NCBI RefSeq assembly: GCF_946222045.1
Contig: NZ_CAMILN010000003.1
Coordinates: 1-63,480 of the forward strand
Length of the DNA stretch: 63,480 bases
Source: an uncultured Peptoniphilus sp.
GTDB lineage: Bacteria > Bacillota > Clostridia > Tissierellales > Peptoniphilaceae
Direction: 5' to 3'
Position 1 is the stretch's first letter; each line of letters opens with the position of its first letter. A program made the position numbers and the translations under genes. Of this stretch, positions 17,110-26,067 are shown in pieces. Under the pieces are notes generated by a model, which was not told the DNA's origin, ran no database searches, and saw nothing but the letters and a program-made list of their open reading frames with translations.

Positions 17110-17646
17110 TCATTTTCCCTCTCTAATATTTTTGATTAGGCTAATGACATCTTCAAAGACAGAATCTATGTCCCTGTCAGCATCAATGATATAGTCAGCG
17201 TAGGGGTCAAGGTCTTCTAAGACATCAAGTCTCTTTTCGATATCATTGGCATGGTCACTTCTCTTTATCATCCTGTCTCTTAAAGTTTTCCTTGAGCATT
17301 TGAGATAAATTGACCTGGCATTTGTAAATTCTTTTTTAATTGCGAGGACCCCTTCCTTATCAACTACAATTACACAGTCACTGTCCTTGTTGTTATTTTT
17401 TTCAAGGTCTTCCTTGAGGGTTGAATAGTAATTTCCCACATAGCAAGTTGTCCCAATAAATAAATTGTCTTGGTCCATCTTCTTAAAAAGCTCTTGGTCG
17501 ATAAAGTTATAATCCATGCCATCCACTTCAGAGACTCTTGGCGATCTCGTCGTGTAAGTAATTATTTTTTTTATTCCGTGTGAAGTCAGGGCATTTCTTA
17601 TAGTTGACTTGCCTGAACCAGAATGTCCTAGTATTAAATAAATCAT
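17110..17646 (-). CDS. guanylate-kinase-like P-loop kinase
   Basis: P-loop protein of 178 aa, shorter than the usual guanylate kinase of about 200. Residues 7-15 read GHSGSGKST. GMP-site elements are visible: TTRSPR, SEVDGMDYNF and VGNYYST. The core GxSGSGK reads GHSG instead of GPSG. It stands alone, reading away from pyrB and towards the rib operon leader. Guanylate kinase is the likely class, but divergence and shortness leave room for a paralogue with another role; whether a second gmk exists cannot be seen here. Confidence 0.72.
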   Translation of the reverse strand: MIYLILGHSGSGKSTIRNALTSHGIKKIITYTTRSPRVSEVDGMDYNFIDQELFKKMDQDNLFIGTTCYVGNYYSTLKEDLEKNNNKDSDCVIVVDKEGVLAIKKEFTNARSIYLKCSRKTLRDRMIKRSDHANDIEKRLDVLEDLDPYADYIIDADRDIDSVFEDVISLIKNIREGK

Positions 17647-17759
17647 AATTGCTCCTTAAATTTTAATTTCGTAAGTATAAGATATTTTTTCTATTATACT
17701 TTACAATTATAAAAATTTGAAGTACTATGGATAAGATAAAATATTAGATGGAGGTTAGG

Positions 17760-18671
17760 ATGAAACATTTAATTGAGCCACTAGATTTTACAACTGAAGA
17801 ATACGAAGAAATTTTTAGACTAGTTGATGACATTATTGCAAAGCCAGATGATTATTCTCATGTTTGCGACAATAAGTTATTGGCTAGTCTTTTTTTTGAG
17901 CCTTCTACCAGGACGAGACTTTCCTTTGAGACTGCAATGCTAAGGCTTGGAGGACAAGTTATAGGATTTTCTGATGCAGGAGTAAGCTCATCGACAAAAG
18001 GTGAGACTCTACTTGACACCATAAGAGTTATAGAAAACTACGCTGACATTTGTGCCATGCGTCACCCAAAGGAAGGAGCAGCGCTTATGGCATCAAAGGT
18101 AGTGAAGACTATGCCAATTATAAATGCAGGAGATGGTGGTCACTTCCACCCAACGCAAACTCTTGCAGACTTAATAACAATTAGGCACTACAAAGGATCC
18201 TTTGACAACTTAACCGTGGGACTTTGTGGAGACTTAAAGTTTGGCAGAACAATCCACTCCCTTGTGAGAGCACTTAATAGGTATGAAAATGTGAAATTTA
18301 TTTTTATTTCACCTGAGGAACTCAAGATGCCAGATCCCTTTAAAAACTTTATAGATAAGGAAAACTACGAGGAGACTAGGGATCTTGCAAGTGTAATTGA
18401 CGACCTAGATGTCCTTTACATGTCAAGAGTTCAAAAGGAGAGATTTGTTTCTTCAGATGAGTATGAAAGATTAAAGGACTACTATATTTTAAATGAAGAA
18501 AAGTTAAAAAATGCAAAAGAGGACATGATTATTCTTCATCCTCTACCAAGGGTAAATGAAATTGCACCTGAGGTGGACAAGGACCCACGTGCAGTTTACT
18601 TTGAGCAAACAAAGTTTGGAATGTATGGTAGGATGGCACTGATCATGAAACTTTTGGAGGCTAGAAAATGA
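17760..18671 (+). CDS. pyrB: aspartate carbamoyltransferase, catalytic chain
   Basis: Joins carbamoyl phosphate and aspartate in pyrimidine synthesis; 303 aa. Carbamoyl-phosphate loop FFEPSTRTRLSFETAM (about 47-62), SSTKGET, and HPLPRVNEI near the end are intact. ATG at 17760 follows ggaggt; the extra four codons from 17748 overlap that site. A promoter TTTACA (17700-17705), 17-base spacer, TACTAT (17723-17728) fits. The regulatory chain gene overlaps the stop codon. No PyrR attenuator was seen in the leader. Confidence 0.97.
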   Translation: MKHLIEPLDFTTEEYEEIFRLVDDIIAKPDDYSHVCDNKLLASLFFEPSTRTRLSFETAMLRLGGQVIGFSDAGVSSSTKGETLLDTIRVIENYADICAMRHPKEGAALMASKVVKTMPIINAGDGGHFHPTQTLADLITIRHYKGSFDNLTVGLCGDLKFGRTIHSLVRALNRYENVKFIFISPEELKMPDPFKNFIDKENYEETRDLASVIDDLDVLYMSRVQKERFVSSDEYERLKDYYILNEEKLKNAKEDMIILHPLPRVNEIAPEVDKDPRAVYFEQTKFGMYGRMALIMKLLEARK

Positions 18672-19099
18672 TAAATGTTTCAAAAATAAAAAAAGGAATT
18701 GTACTTGACCATATAGAAGCAGGCAGGGCCCATGTTCTTTACAAGGCCCTTGAACTTGACAAGGTGACAGATCCAGTTGTACTTATGCAAAATATTTTCT
18801 CAACTTCCATGGGTAAGAAGGACTTAATAAAAATCGAGACAGATTACGACTTGGACTTCACAGTCTTGGGACTTATTGCCCCTCACACAACTGTTAACTT
18901 TATAGAAGATGGCGAAAGGGTCAAAAAAATCCGCATGGAGATGCCAGAACTTGTTGAAGATGTCTTGACTTGCAAGAACCCAAGATGCATAACAAATTCT
19001 GAAAGAGAAGTACCCGGTCACAAGTTTTTCTTATATGATAGGGATAAGAAGGAATACAAGTGCGAATATTGTGACACAGTAACCACATATGGAGAATGA
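18668..19099 (+). CDS. pyrI: aspartate carbamoyltransferase, regulatory chain
   Basis: Allosteric nucleotide-binding subunit, 143 aa. The zinc domain is visible as four cysteines in CKNPRC (about 109-114) and CEYC (about 135-138). It overlaps pyrB by ATGA. Presence of PyrI implies the class B, CTP/ATP-regulated holoenzyme, which is usual in clostridia but absent from Bacillus. Confidence 0.96.
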   Translation: MINVSKIKKGIVLDHIEAGRAHVLYKALELDKVTDPVVLMQNIFSTSMGKKDLIKIETDYDLDFTVLGLIAPHTTVNFIEDGERVKKIRMEMPELVEDVLTCKNPRCITNSEREVPGHKFFLYDRDKKEYKCEYCDTVTTYGE

Positions 19100-19100
19100 T

Positions 19101-19802
19101 ATGGCAAAGATAATAGAAAATATTGATGTATGTAAGGATTACTTCATACTGAGAACAGACTTAGACGTAAAAGTTTATCCAGGACAATTTTTTATGTTAA
19201 GAGCCTGGGAATCTTACCCAACTCTTTCAAGACCAATTTCAGTTTATGACGTCACTAATGGAGTTGACTTGTTAATAGAAAAAAGAGGAGAGGGGACAAA
19301 GATTCTTGAAAGCTTAAAGGAAGGCGACGAAATTAAATTATTTGGTCCCTTTGGCAATGCCTTCTATGCAAATGTAGATGAAGTTGCCCTAGTTGGTGGT
19401 GGAGTTGGAGTAGCTCCCTTCCACTATTTGATTAAGGAAATTCAAAAACTAAAACCCAATTCAAAAATCACCCTCTATATTGGAGAAAGGGAAGAGCTTG
19501 AACTTGAAAATGCCTTTAAGGATATTAAATGCGACATAAAAATTAAAAAGGGCGGATTTATAACAGATATAATTGATTTTGAAAACCACGACTTAATTTA
19601 CACTTGTGGACCAGAAATTTTGATGAAAAAAGTTGTTGAACTTGCAAAAGACCATGACGTGACTACTTATGTTTCATTAGAAAAGAGAATGGGATGTGGC
19701 CTTGGCGCCTGTCTATCTTGTTCTTGTGAGACAAAGAGGGGCAGGAGAAGATCTTGCAAGGAAGGACCAATATTTAAGGGGAGTGATTTAATTGACTTCT
19801 AG
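19101..19802 (+). CDS. pyrK: dihydroorotate dehydrogenase B, electron transfer subunit
   Basis: FAD and 2Fe-2S subunit that passes electrons from PyrD to NAD; 233 aa. FAD part RPISVYDV, NAD part VGGGVGVAPFHYL, cluster cysteines in MGCGLGACLSCSC and a later C in RRRSC. I choose ATG at 19101, spaced from ggaga, over the ATG at 19089, which lies within the pyrI end. Confidence 0.94.
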   Translation: MAKIIENIDVCKDYFILRTDLDVKVYPGQFFMLRAWESYPTLSRPISVYDVTNGVDLLIEKRGEGTKILESLKEGDEIKLFGPFGNAFYANVDEVALVGGGVGVAPFHYLIKEIQKLKPNSKITLYIGEREELELENAFKDIKCDIKIKKGGFITDIIDFENHDLIYTCGPEILMKKVVELAKDHDVTTYVSLEKRMGCGLGACLSCSCETKRGRRRSCKEGPIFKGSDLIDF

Positions 19803-20697
19803 GACTAAAATAGATTTAGCAGGGATAAAATTAAAAAATCCAATAATAATGGCAAGTGGTACTTATGGTTTTGGGGAAGAGTTTAAGGACTTCTACGACC
19901 CAAAGATTCTTGGAGGAATTTCTTCAAAAGGGATCACAAGGCATCCAAAAAAGGGAAATGATGGAATAAGAATTTGGGAAACTCCATCAGGAATTTTAAA
20001 CTCAATTGGACTTGAGAACCCAGGAGTTGAAGAATTTGTCAAAACAAAAATCCATGACATGAATAAGCTTGGGACAGAAGTTTTTGTTAACCTTGGTGGC
20101 AATACAATAGAAGAATATATTGAGTCAGCAGAAATTTTAAATGACTACGACTTTGCAGCCATTGAATTAAATATTTCTTGCCCCAACGTCAAAGAAGGTG
20201 GCATGGCCTTTGGTATGGACAAGGATTCTGCCGCAAGGGTTGTGCGAGAAGTCATGAAGGTGACAAATAAAAAAGTTTTTGTAAAACTATCTCCCAATGC
20301 AGGCGACATTGTTGGCATTGCAAAGGCAGTAGAAGCTGAAGGTGCAACAGGACTTTCTCTTATAAATACAATCCTTGGCATGGCCATTGACTTAGATAGA
20401 GAAGAAATCCCCTTTGACAATACTTACGCAGGTTTGTCAGGTCCAGCAGTAAAACCAATTGCCCTTAGGATTCTCCACCAAGTTGCAAAAAATGTAAACA
20501 TTCCAATTATTGGGATGGGAGGAATTTCAAATTATAGGGACGTCTTAGAGTTCTTAATGGCAGGAGCCACTGCAGTAGAAATTGGAACTTACAACTTTAT
20601 GAATCCCAATGGAGGAGCAGAAATTATCTCTGATCTTGAAAAATATTTGGAAGAAAAAAATAAAAATATAAATGATTTTGTGAAAAAATTAGTTTAA
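19792..20697 (+). CDS. pyrD: dihydroorotate dehydrogenase B, catalytic subunit
   Basis: FMN enzyme oxidising dihydroorotate to orotate; 301 aa, class 1B, as expected with pyrK. Motifs: ELNISCPNVKEGG with the active-site Cys, VKLSPN, LINTILGMAID, GMGGISNYRDVLEF. A TTG start overlaps pyrK by 11 bases with aggggag upstream. The de novo genes pyrC, pyrE and pyrF are not in the window. Confidence 0.95.
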   Translation: MTSRTKIDLAGIKLKNPIIMASGTYGFGEEFKDFYDPKILGGISSKGITRHPKKGNDGIRIWETPSGILNSIGLENPGVEEFVKTKIHDMNKLGTEVFVNLGGNTIEEYIESAEILNDYDFAAIELNISCPNVKEGGMAFGMDKDSAARVVREVMKVTNKKVFVKLSPNAGDIVGIAKAVEAEGATGLSLINTILGMAIDLDREEIPFDNTYAGLSGPAVKPIALRILHQVAKNVNIPIIGMGGISNYRDVLEFLMAGATAVEIGTYNFMNPNGGAEIISDLEKYLEEKNKNINDFVKKLV

Positions 20698-20703
20698 GAA
20701 TTT

Positions 20704-20734
20704 GGGATCTTCTCACAAGAGGATCCTATTTTTA
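20704..20734 (+). terminator. terminator of the pyr operon
   Basis: The stem ggatc/gatcc with an inner ctc/gag pair (20705-20726) is followed by a T-rich tract. Confidence 0.75.
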
Positions 20735-20785
20735 TAAATATTTTTGAAAAAGAATTTATTTGATTTTTATAAAATCCAAATTAAT

Positions 20786-20838
20786 TTTACAAATTCACTT
20801 TAGCATATTATAATATCAAAAAAGGGTATAGTATACTA
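20786..20838 (+). promoter_or_regulatory. promoter with palindrome before the threonine dehydratase gene
   Basis: TTTACA (20786-20791), 17-base spacer and TATAAT (20809-20814). A perfect 10-bp palindrome TAGTATACTA at 20829-20838 covers the transcription start area and could be an operator. Confidence 0.6.
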
Positions 20839-20863
20839 AATATTTATTTATAAAGGAGATAAA

Positions 20864-21820
20864 ATGGATTATAGAAACGGATATAAGGAAACTATAAAAG
20901 CTAGAGAAAGAATTAGGGACTACATTTATGAAACACCCTTGGTGAGACTTAACCACATATCTGAAATGCTTGGCACATCCGTCTATGCAAAACTTGAAAA
21001 TATGCAAAAGACAAATTCCTTTAAGATAAGGGGTGCCTTAAATAAAATTAGAAAACTTTCTGATGAAGAATTGCAAAAAGGCGTTGTAACAGCTTCTTCT
21101 GGCAACCACGGCAAGGGGATTGCAACTTGTGCAAAAATTTTGGGAATCCCAGCGAAGATTGTCTTGCCAGACACCTCTACTGAGACAAAAAGACAAATGA
21201 TAAGAGACCTTGGGGCAGAAATTGAAATTACTACTGTTGAAAAGAGATTTGAAGTGGCAAAGGAAATTGCTGACAAGGAAGGCATGACTTTTATTCATCC
21301 CTTTGACGACCTAGATGTTTCTGAAGGCCAAGGGACTATTGCAGTGGAAATCCTAAACAAGATGGACCACTTAAAGATGATTGTTCCCATTGGTGGTGGA
21401 GGACTAATCTCTGGTATTGCCATGTACACTAAGGGAGTTACGAGATGGTCACAGGTTATTGGGGTTGAGCCAGAAAACGTTGCGAGGTACACTCTATCAC
21501 TTGAAGAAGGAAATCCAAGTGAAGTCAAGAGGGGAGAAACTCTTGCTGATGGACTTCTTTCTGTTAAGCCAGGAGAAAAGGTATTTCCTATTGTAAGAGA
21601 TCTTGTTGACGATGTAGTTACTTGCCAAGATAAATATCTTAAAAAAGCTTTAGATTTATTGTATAATAAAGAGAAATTAATCGTCGAGCCTTCTTCTGCT
21701 ATTGGACTTGGTGCAATTTTAGAAGGCAAAATAGAATATGATGACAGGGACAAACTTGTTCTTATTATCACAGGCGGAAATGTAGAAGGAAGCAAGATCG
21801 AAGAAATAATCAATTCTTAG
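20864..21820 (+). CDS. threonine/serine dehydratase
   Basis: PLP-dependent deaminase giving 2-oxobutyrate (or pyruvate) and ammonia; 318 aa. The PLP lysine is in NSFKIRGA (about K52); SSGNHGKGIA, the phosphate loop PIGGGGLISG and the C-terminal VEPSSAIG and ITGGN are intact. It lacks the C-terminal ACT regulatory domain of biosynthetic IlvA, so a catabolic TdcB-like role is likely. An aminotransferase follows after 10 bases. Confidence 0.9.
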   Translation: MDYRNGYKETIKARERIRDYIYETPLVRLNHISEMLGTSVYAKLENMQKTNSFKIRGALNKIRKLSDEELQKGVVTASSGNHGKGIATCAKILGIPAKIVLPDTSTETKRQMIRDLGAEIEITTVEKRFEVAKEIADKEGMTFIHPFDDLDVSEGQGTIAVEILNKMDHLKMIVPIGGGGLISGIAMYTKGVTRWSQVIGVEPENVARYTLSLEEGNPSEVKRGETLADGLLSVKPGEKVFPIVRDLVDDVVTCQDKYLKKALDLLYNKEKLIVEPSSAIGLGAILEGKIEYDDRDKLVLIITGGNVEGSKIEEIINS

Positions 21821-21830
21821 GGAGGAAATC

Positions 21831-23012
21831 ATGAGAGATTTTATTTGTAGTAAGTTTAACAAGGTTGGACCATCTGGTATTAGAAAAATAAATGAAAAAA
21901 CTATTGAGATGGAAAGAGCCGGCAAAAGGATCTACCACTTTGAAGTAGGCAGACCAGACTTTGACACTCCAAAGGTAATTAAAGATGCCACTATTAAGAG
22001 CATCGAAGATGGAGATGTTTTTTACACATCAAATTACGGCATCATGCCCCTAAGAGAGGCTGTGGCTGAAAAACTTAGAAACGAAAATAATTTAGACTAT
22101 ACTGCAAAGGAAGTCTTGATAACAGCAGGTGCAACTGAATCAATTTACGATTCCTATTCACTAATCCTAGAAGAAGGCGACGAAATTCTTCTTCCAAACC
22201 CATGCTGGCCAAACTACGTTAATACAGCCCACATTATGGGTGCAGTTCCTGTGAGATACAGTCTTGCAGAAGAAAATGACTTCCAAATTGATTTTGATGA
22301 ACTCGAGGGTCTTGTAACAGAAAAAACTAAGGCAATAGTAATTATTAACCCATCAAATCCAATTGGATCTATGTTCACATTAGAAACTTTGGAAAAGCTT
22401 GCTGACTTTTCAAAGAGAAAAGACATCCTAGTTATTTCAGATGAAATCTATGAAAAGATTGTCTATGGAAATAAGGACCACATTTCCATGGCATCCCTTG
22501 ATGGAATGAAGGAAAGAACTATAACTATTAATGGTTTTTCAAAAACTTATTCCATGACAGGCTTCCGTCTTGCTTATATTGCAGCTCCAGAAGAATTTAT
22601 AAGAGTCCTAAATATTATCCACCAACACAACACTTCTTGTGCAACTTCCTTTGTTCAACATGGAGGAGTCACTGCACTTAAGGAAGGGAATGAAGGCTCA
22701 CAAGAAATGGTTAAGGAATACAAGAGAAGACGTGACTACATTGTTGAAAAAGTAAATTCTATTGAGGGACTTAGCCTTAATGCTCCAGACGGTGCCTTTT
22801 ATGCCTTTATTAACATTAAGGAACTTGGAGTTTCTTCAGAAGAATTTTGCAATTATCTTCTTGATGAAGAATGTGTTGCAATAGTTCCAGGAACAGTTTT
22901 CGGTAGTGCAGGAGAAGGATTTGTTAGATTTTCCTATGCATCTTCTTACGAAGATATAGTTGAAGGTCTAAATAGGATGGAGAAAGCTTGTAAGCATTTT
23001 TTAAATAAGTAA
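21831..23012 (+). CDS. PLP-dependent class I/II aminotransferase
   Basis: Fold-type I aminotransferase, 393 aa. The PLP lysine is in NGFSKTYSMTGFRLAY (about K231); SDEIYEKIVY and the C-terminal FVRFSYASS Arg are present. The substrate is not determined; it looks like the aspartate/aromatic aminotransferase group. It shares a message with the threonine dehydratase, pointing to amino acid breakdown. ATG follows gggagg. Confidence 0.88.
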   Translation: MRDFICSKFNKVGPSGIRKINEKTIEMERAGKRIYHFEVGRPDFDTPKVIKDATIKSIEDGDVFYTSNYGIMPLREAVAEKLRNENNLDYTAKEVLITAGATESIYDSYSLILEEGDEILLPNPCWPNYVNTAHIMGAVPVRYSLAEENDFQIDFDELEGLVTEKTKAIVIINPSNPIGSMFTLETLEKLADFSKRKDILVISDEIYEKIVYGNKDHISMASLDGMKERTITINGFSKTYSMTGFRLAYIAAPEEFIRVLNIIHQHNTSCATSFVQHGGVTALKEGNEGSQEMVKEYKRRRDYIVEKVNSIEGLSLNAPDGAFYAFINIKELGVSSEEFCNYLLDEECVAIVPGTVFGSAGEGFVRFSYASSYEDIVEGLNRMEKACKHFLNK

Positions 23013-23042
23013 GTAATCGTGATTTTATAATCAGGTGAAAGA

Positions 23043-23207
23043 ATGAAAAAAGTTTTAATAATTGTATTAAATGTCCTTGTCTTTGCAGTAGCATCAATTC
23101 GACTTTCAAACTTTCCAAATGATGGAAGTTTGTTTTTAAAATTACTTTACGCTATAGTCTTGGTTAAGGCAGGATTTAATATAACAAAGACATTAAAAAT
23201 AGAGTAG
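23043..23207 (+). CDS. 54-aa predicted membrane peptide
   Basis: Short gene behind aggtgaaag with two hydrophobic stretches (about 3-18 and 30-43) separated by a polar turn RLSNFPNDGS. It starts 30 bases after the aminotransferase and its TAG stop lies in the left arm of a terminator shared with the converging VWA gene. No family recognised. A good ribosome site and a complete frame support it; no homology was checked. Confidence 0.6.
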   Translation: MKKVLIIVLNVLVFAVASIRLSNFPNDGSLFLKLLYAIVLVKAGFNITKTLKIE

Positions 23208-23233
23208 GTTTCTCATTGAACCTACTCTATTTT
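23196..23233. terminator. bidirectional terminator with a stop codon in each arm
   Basis: A perfect 15-bp inverted repeat (aaaatagagtaggtt and its complement) at 23196-23210 and 23219-23233. Both flanking genes end inside it with the same coding letters (KIE then TAG). Confidence 0.92.
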
Positions 23234-24955
23234 ATTTGCATAAGTTTTTAAAAATATTCCAACTACCTTGTGGAAGCGAGCTATGTCAGTTATATAGGCG
23301 TAGTCGTTGCCGTAAATTTTTTTTATGTTCATGCTTTCTGCTTCTTCGCCAGTGAAAACTCCAAAGGTGTTGATTCCCTTTAGCCTTGTCAATAGGACTT
23401 CCTTTGATGTATCCATAACAGCTTCTTCGTCCTTATAATTTTCTCCAGGAGTCTTTGATGCACCAACTATTCCAATATCGATCTCGTCAAAGGGAAGGCC
23501 GTCAGTCAAGACAATTAAAAATCTTCTTGCATCCCTGTTTTTAGAAACAAGGTGGCGCATAAATTTTATTGCAAGTCCATCTCTGTTGGAGCCTGACGGG
23601 GAGTACTTGAAGATGTCCTTGTTTTTTATCCTTGGGTCATTGTAGTCCCTGTATTTTTTTATAACAAGATAATTATAAAAATTGTTGTAGGAAAAGACCC
23701 TAGTTTTGATATTTAGGGAAGTTAAGGCTTCTGCAATAATATAAGTTTCTGTTGCAAGAATTTCCTTTCTTTCATTTTGCGAAGCAGAGGAGTCCAAGAG
23801 GATGTCTACAAAAATCTCATTGGAGTCCTTTCTGTTAATTTTCTCAAAAATCCTATCTTCATTTAACTCTCTGGTCTTCCAAATTTCTGATGGAATAACT
23901 CTTCCTGAAGTTGATTTTAATATTTCATCTTCCGATTCCTTTAAGAGGGAATTTTTTATTACACCAGCTAATTCTCTTATGGCACGAGAATTTTGTAATT
24001 TATTATTCTCATAGAAGTGCAAGTTGTCAGAGTAATTTCCCTTTTCTTCCTGAGCGTAGTAGGAAGATTTATTTTCAAACTCTCCCACAGGGAAGAAAAA
24101 TTTTATTTCTTCATGGATGCCTGTTGAGATTTCTTGGGCAATCCTATCAGCAGTGTGTCTTTTTATCTTTTCTATCCCATAACGTTTGACAAGGGCCTTG
24201 TAAATATTTTTGTCGCCAGGTTTATTTACCAGGGCATCTTCTTCAACACTTATATCCCTGTAGTCGTCGTTAAAGAAGGTGAACTCAGCTGACTCAATGT
24301 TGTACCTCTCGAGAAAAGTATTGTCCTTGAAATTTTTTCTCTGATAGGGAGAATTCTTCTTGGAAGTTGAATTGGATTTAGCTTCTTTCTTGAATTCTTC
24401 ATAGGACTCTTCTGTGTCATGGGGAAGGTCCTTGTTTACGTGAAAATATTTTTTGAAAAGATATCTCAAGAAGTCAATATACTTAAAAGTATCTCTTTCC
24501 TTAAAATTATAAATTTCTCCCAGCATTTCTTCCAAGACTTTTTGAACCTTTGGATATTGGCCTCTTTCTTTTCTGATGTAGCCAATTTTAAGTTCTGTTG
24601 TCATTATAATTTTTCGTCTATTTAAATTTTTTAAGATTTCTTCGTCGTGGTTCTTTTTAAAATCAAGGGTCCCAGGTCTATCCAAAATCATTTCTTTTGA
24701 AAAAATATTTTCCAAAACTAATTTTGAAATTTCCCACAAGTCCTTTTTGTTGTTTAAGGAATTTACATACTTCTTGAAGAAGTCGTCCAGGACATAGAAA
24801 TCAAAATACCTAGAAGCATAACCAAATAGAGCAGCCTCATAGGAGTCCTCTGGTTTTAGTGAAAAATTAAAAATATCAAAGTCATAGAAGTCTGAAAGGG
24901 TCCAAAAAATATTTTTTAGCCTATTTTCATTCTTCAAAGAGATCAGCTCTTTCAA
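23222..24955 (-). CDS. VWA-domain protein partnered with a MoxR ATPase
   Basis: 577 aa. The C-terminal third is a von Willebrand factor A domain with a MIDAS: D388-x-S390-x-S392 (LLDSSASQ), and VLTDGLPFDEID later. Residues 1-370 are helical and charged without a known signature; a stretch near 200-215 is rich in Ser, Lys and Asn. No signal peptide or membrane helix. It starts inside the end of the ATPase gene (29-base overlap). MoxR-VWA pairs act as chaperones that insert metals or remodel protein complexes (as in CoxD/CoxE, NorQ/NorD, RavA/ViaA). The client here is unknown. Confidence 0.82.
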   Translation of the reverse strand: MKELISLKNENRLKNIFWTLSDFYDFDIFNFSLKPEDSYEAALFGYASRYFDFYVLDDFFKKYVNSLNNKKDLWEISKLVLENIFSKEMILDRPGTLDFKKNHDEEILKNLNRRKIIMTTELKIGYIRKERGQYPKVQKVLEEMLGEIYNFKERDTFKYIDFLRYLFKKYFHVNKDLPHDTEESYEEFKKEAKSNSTSKKNSPYQRKNFKDNTFLERYNIESAEFTFFNDDYRDISVEEDALVNKPGDKNIYKALVKRYGIEKIKRHTADRIAQEISTGIHEEIKFFFPVGEFENKSSYYAQEEKGNYSDNLHFYENNKLQNSRAIRELAGVIKNSLLKESEDEILKSTSGRVIPSEIWKTRELNEDRIFEKINRKDSNEIFVDILLDSSASQNERKEILATETYIIAEALTSLNIKTRVFSYNNFYNYLVIKKYRDYNDPRIKNKDIFKYSPSGSNRDGLAIKFMRHLVSKNRDARRFLIVLTDGLPFDEIDIGIVGASKTPGENYKDEEAVMDTSKEVLLTRLKGINTFGVFTGEEAESMNIKKIYGNDYAYITDIARFHKVVGIFLKTYANKIE

Positions 24956-25838
24956 TATTTTTTACAAAAAGGGTGTCAATGACGTCATTGACAATTTCTT
25001 TTTCGTAGGAGTCGAAGGTCTTGTCAACAATACCCAAATCAAGGGACTCCCTTATGCCAAGACCACGATTCATAAGTTCAATACTTGATATAAGTCCACG
25101 AAGGTCAATGGACTTGGAAGAAATTTCTGAATTAAGAGATTTCTCTTGAAGGTCTAAGAATAGTCTTGTGAAAATCTTTATGGCATCCTTGTTGAGATTT
25201 GTGTTTTCTTTAAATAACTTGGCCAAGTCACTTTCTGATATTGTTGGCATGTCGATCACCAAAAATCTTGAAACTAAGGCTTCGTTAAGGTCACGAGTAC
25301 CAATGTAGCCGTAGTTCATTGTGGCAATAAATCTTGTTGCGTCGTTGAGATTTAATCTGTCGTAACCAGAAATGTCTAAAACTCTTCTGTAGTCAAGAGT
25401 GGAGTGGACAACAGAAAGGGCTTCGTTCTTTGCCATATTAATTTCATCAAAGACTGCAAAGCCACCTTCTTCTGCAGCTTCATAAACTGGTCCCTTCTTA
25501 AGAGTAACTTCGTTGTTCTTAAAGGTATCAGATCCAATTAAGCTTGAAGGGTCTGACGCAATGTTTAAAGAAACTGTCCAAAGTGGTCTCTTAAAGAGAT
25601 AGGCTAAGTTTTCTGCCAAAACATTTTTGCCCGTTGCCTTTGGTCCAGAGAGAAGGATGTTGTCGCCAGATAAAATTGCAGCGATGGCCTTCTCCCAAGT
25701 TTTTTTGCCGTAATATTTGTATTTTATATGTGGAATTCTATATTCAAAATCCTTATTTAAATCATGTTTTTCTATAAATTCATCTACTCCCTTAAGTAGA
25801 TCTTCTGAAACGCCTTGTGAAAGTAAAAACTCTCTCAT
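24927..25838 (-). CDS. MoxR-type AAA+ ATPase
   Basis: 303 aa single AAA+ module. Walker A (G65-N72) reads GPKATGKN: the usual Ser/Thr after Lys is Asn. Walker B AVFDEIN, sensor 1 FIATMNYG and the Arg finger in EALVSRF are normal. It precedes and overlaps the VWA gene, the standard layout of MoxR/VWA chaperone pairs. A divergent promoter with TATAAT (plus strand attata at about 25856-25861) sits just upstream, and aggtga gives a good ribosome site. Confidence 0.85.
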   Translation of the reverse strand: MREFLLSQGVSEDLLKGVDEFIEKHDLNKDFEYRIPHIKYKYYGKKTWEKAIAAILSGDNILLSGPKATGKNVLAENLAYLFKRPLWTVSLNIASDPSSLIGSDTFKNNEVTLKKGPVYEAAEEGGFAVFDEINMAKNEALSVVHSTLDYRRVLDISGYDRLNLNDATRFIATMNYGYIGTRDLNEALVSRFLVIDMPTISESDLAKLFKENTNLNKDAIKIFTRLFLDLQEKSLNSEISSKSIDLRGLISSIELMNRGLGIRESLDLGIVDKTFDSYEKEIVNDVIDTLFVKNIERADLFEE

Positions 25839-25894
25839 TTCATCACCTCTTGCCTATTATAACAAAAAGTAAAATTATATGGAGGAAATAAATT

Positions 25895-25923
25895 TTGTAA
25901 AAGGAAGATGTTATTGTTATAAT
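25895..25923 (+). promoter_or_regulatory. promoter of the mini-peptide genes
   Basis: TTGTAA (25895-25900), 17-base spacer, perfect TATAAT (25918-25923). Confidence 0.75.
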
Positions 25924-25950
25924 GTAATAAAGTTTGAAGGAGGAATCATT

Positions 25951-26067
25951 ATGGCTTTTACTTCTAATTCACTTATTGCTTTAATTTTAGGTTTTGGAAT
26001 TTGCATAGGTATTTTTGTACTTATTATCTTGGCAATCCTTGCCCTTATAAAGTATCTTAAAAAATAG
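25951..26067 (+). CDS. 38-aa membrane mini-peptide, copy 1
   Basis: A single hydrophobic helix of about 25 residues ends in the basic tail ALIKYLKK. The ATG at 25951 has an excellent ribosome site (gaaggagg); a longer frame from 25879 begins upstream of the promoter's -10 and is unlikely. The last 26 bases are identical to those of the second copy at 26187-26212. The role is unknown; its size and shape match small membrane regulators or type I toxins, but no antisense RNA was seen for it. Confidence 0.65.
   Translation: MAFTSNSLIALILGFGICIGIFVLIILAILALIKYLKK

Noticed and set aside
17647..17759. PyrR attenuator before pyrB
   Set aside because: No terminator hairpin or PyrR-binding loop; only a promoter and ribosome site are visible.
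21295..21813. 172-codon open frame opposite the threonine dehydratase gene
   Set aside because: It is a shadow of a well-conserved gene; no ribosome site, Ser/Pro-rich text typical of reverse reading.
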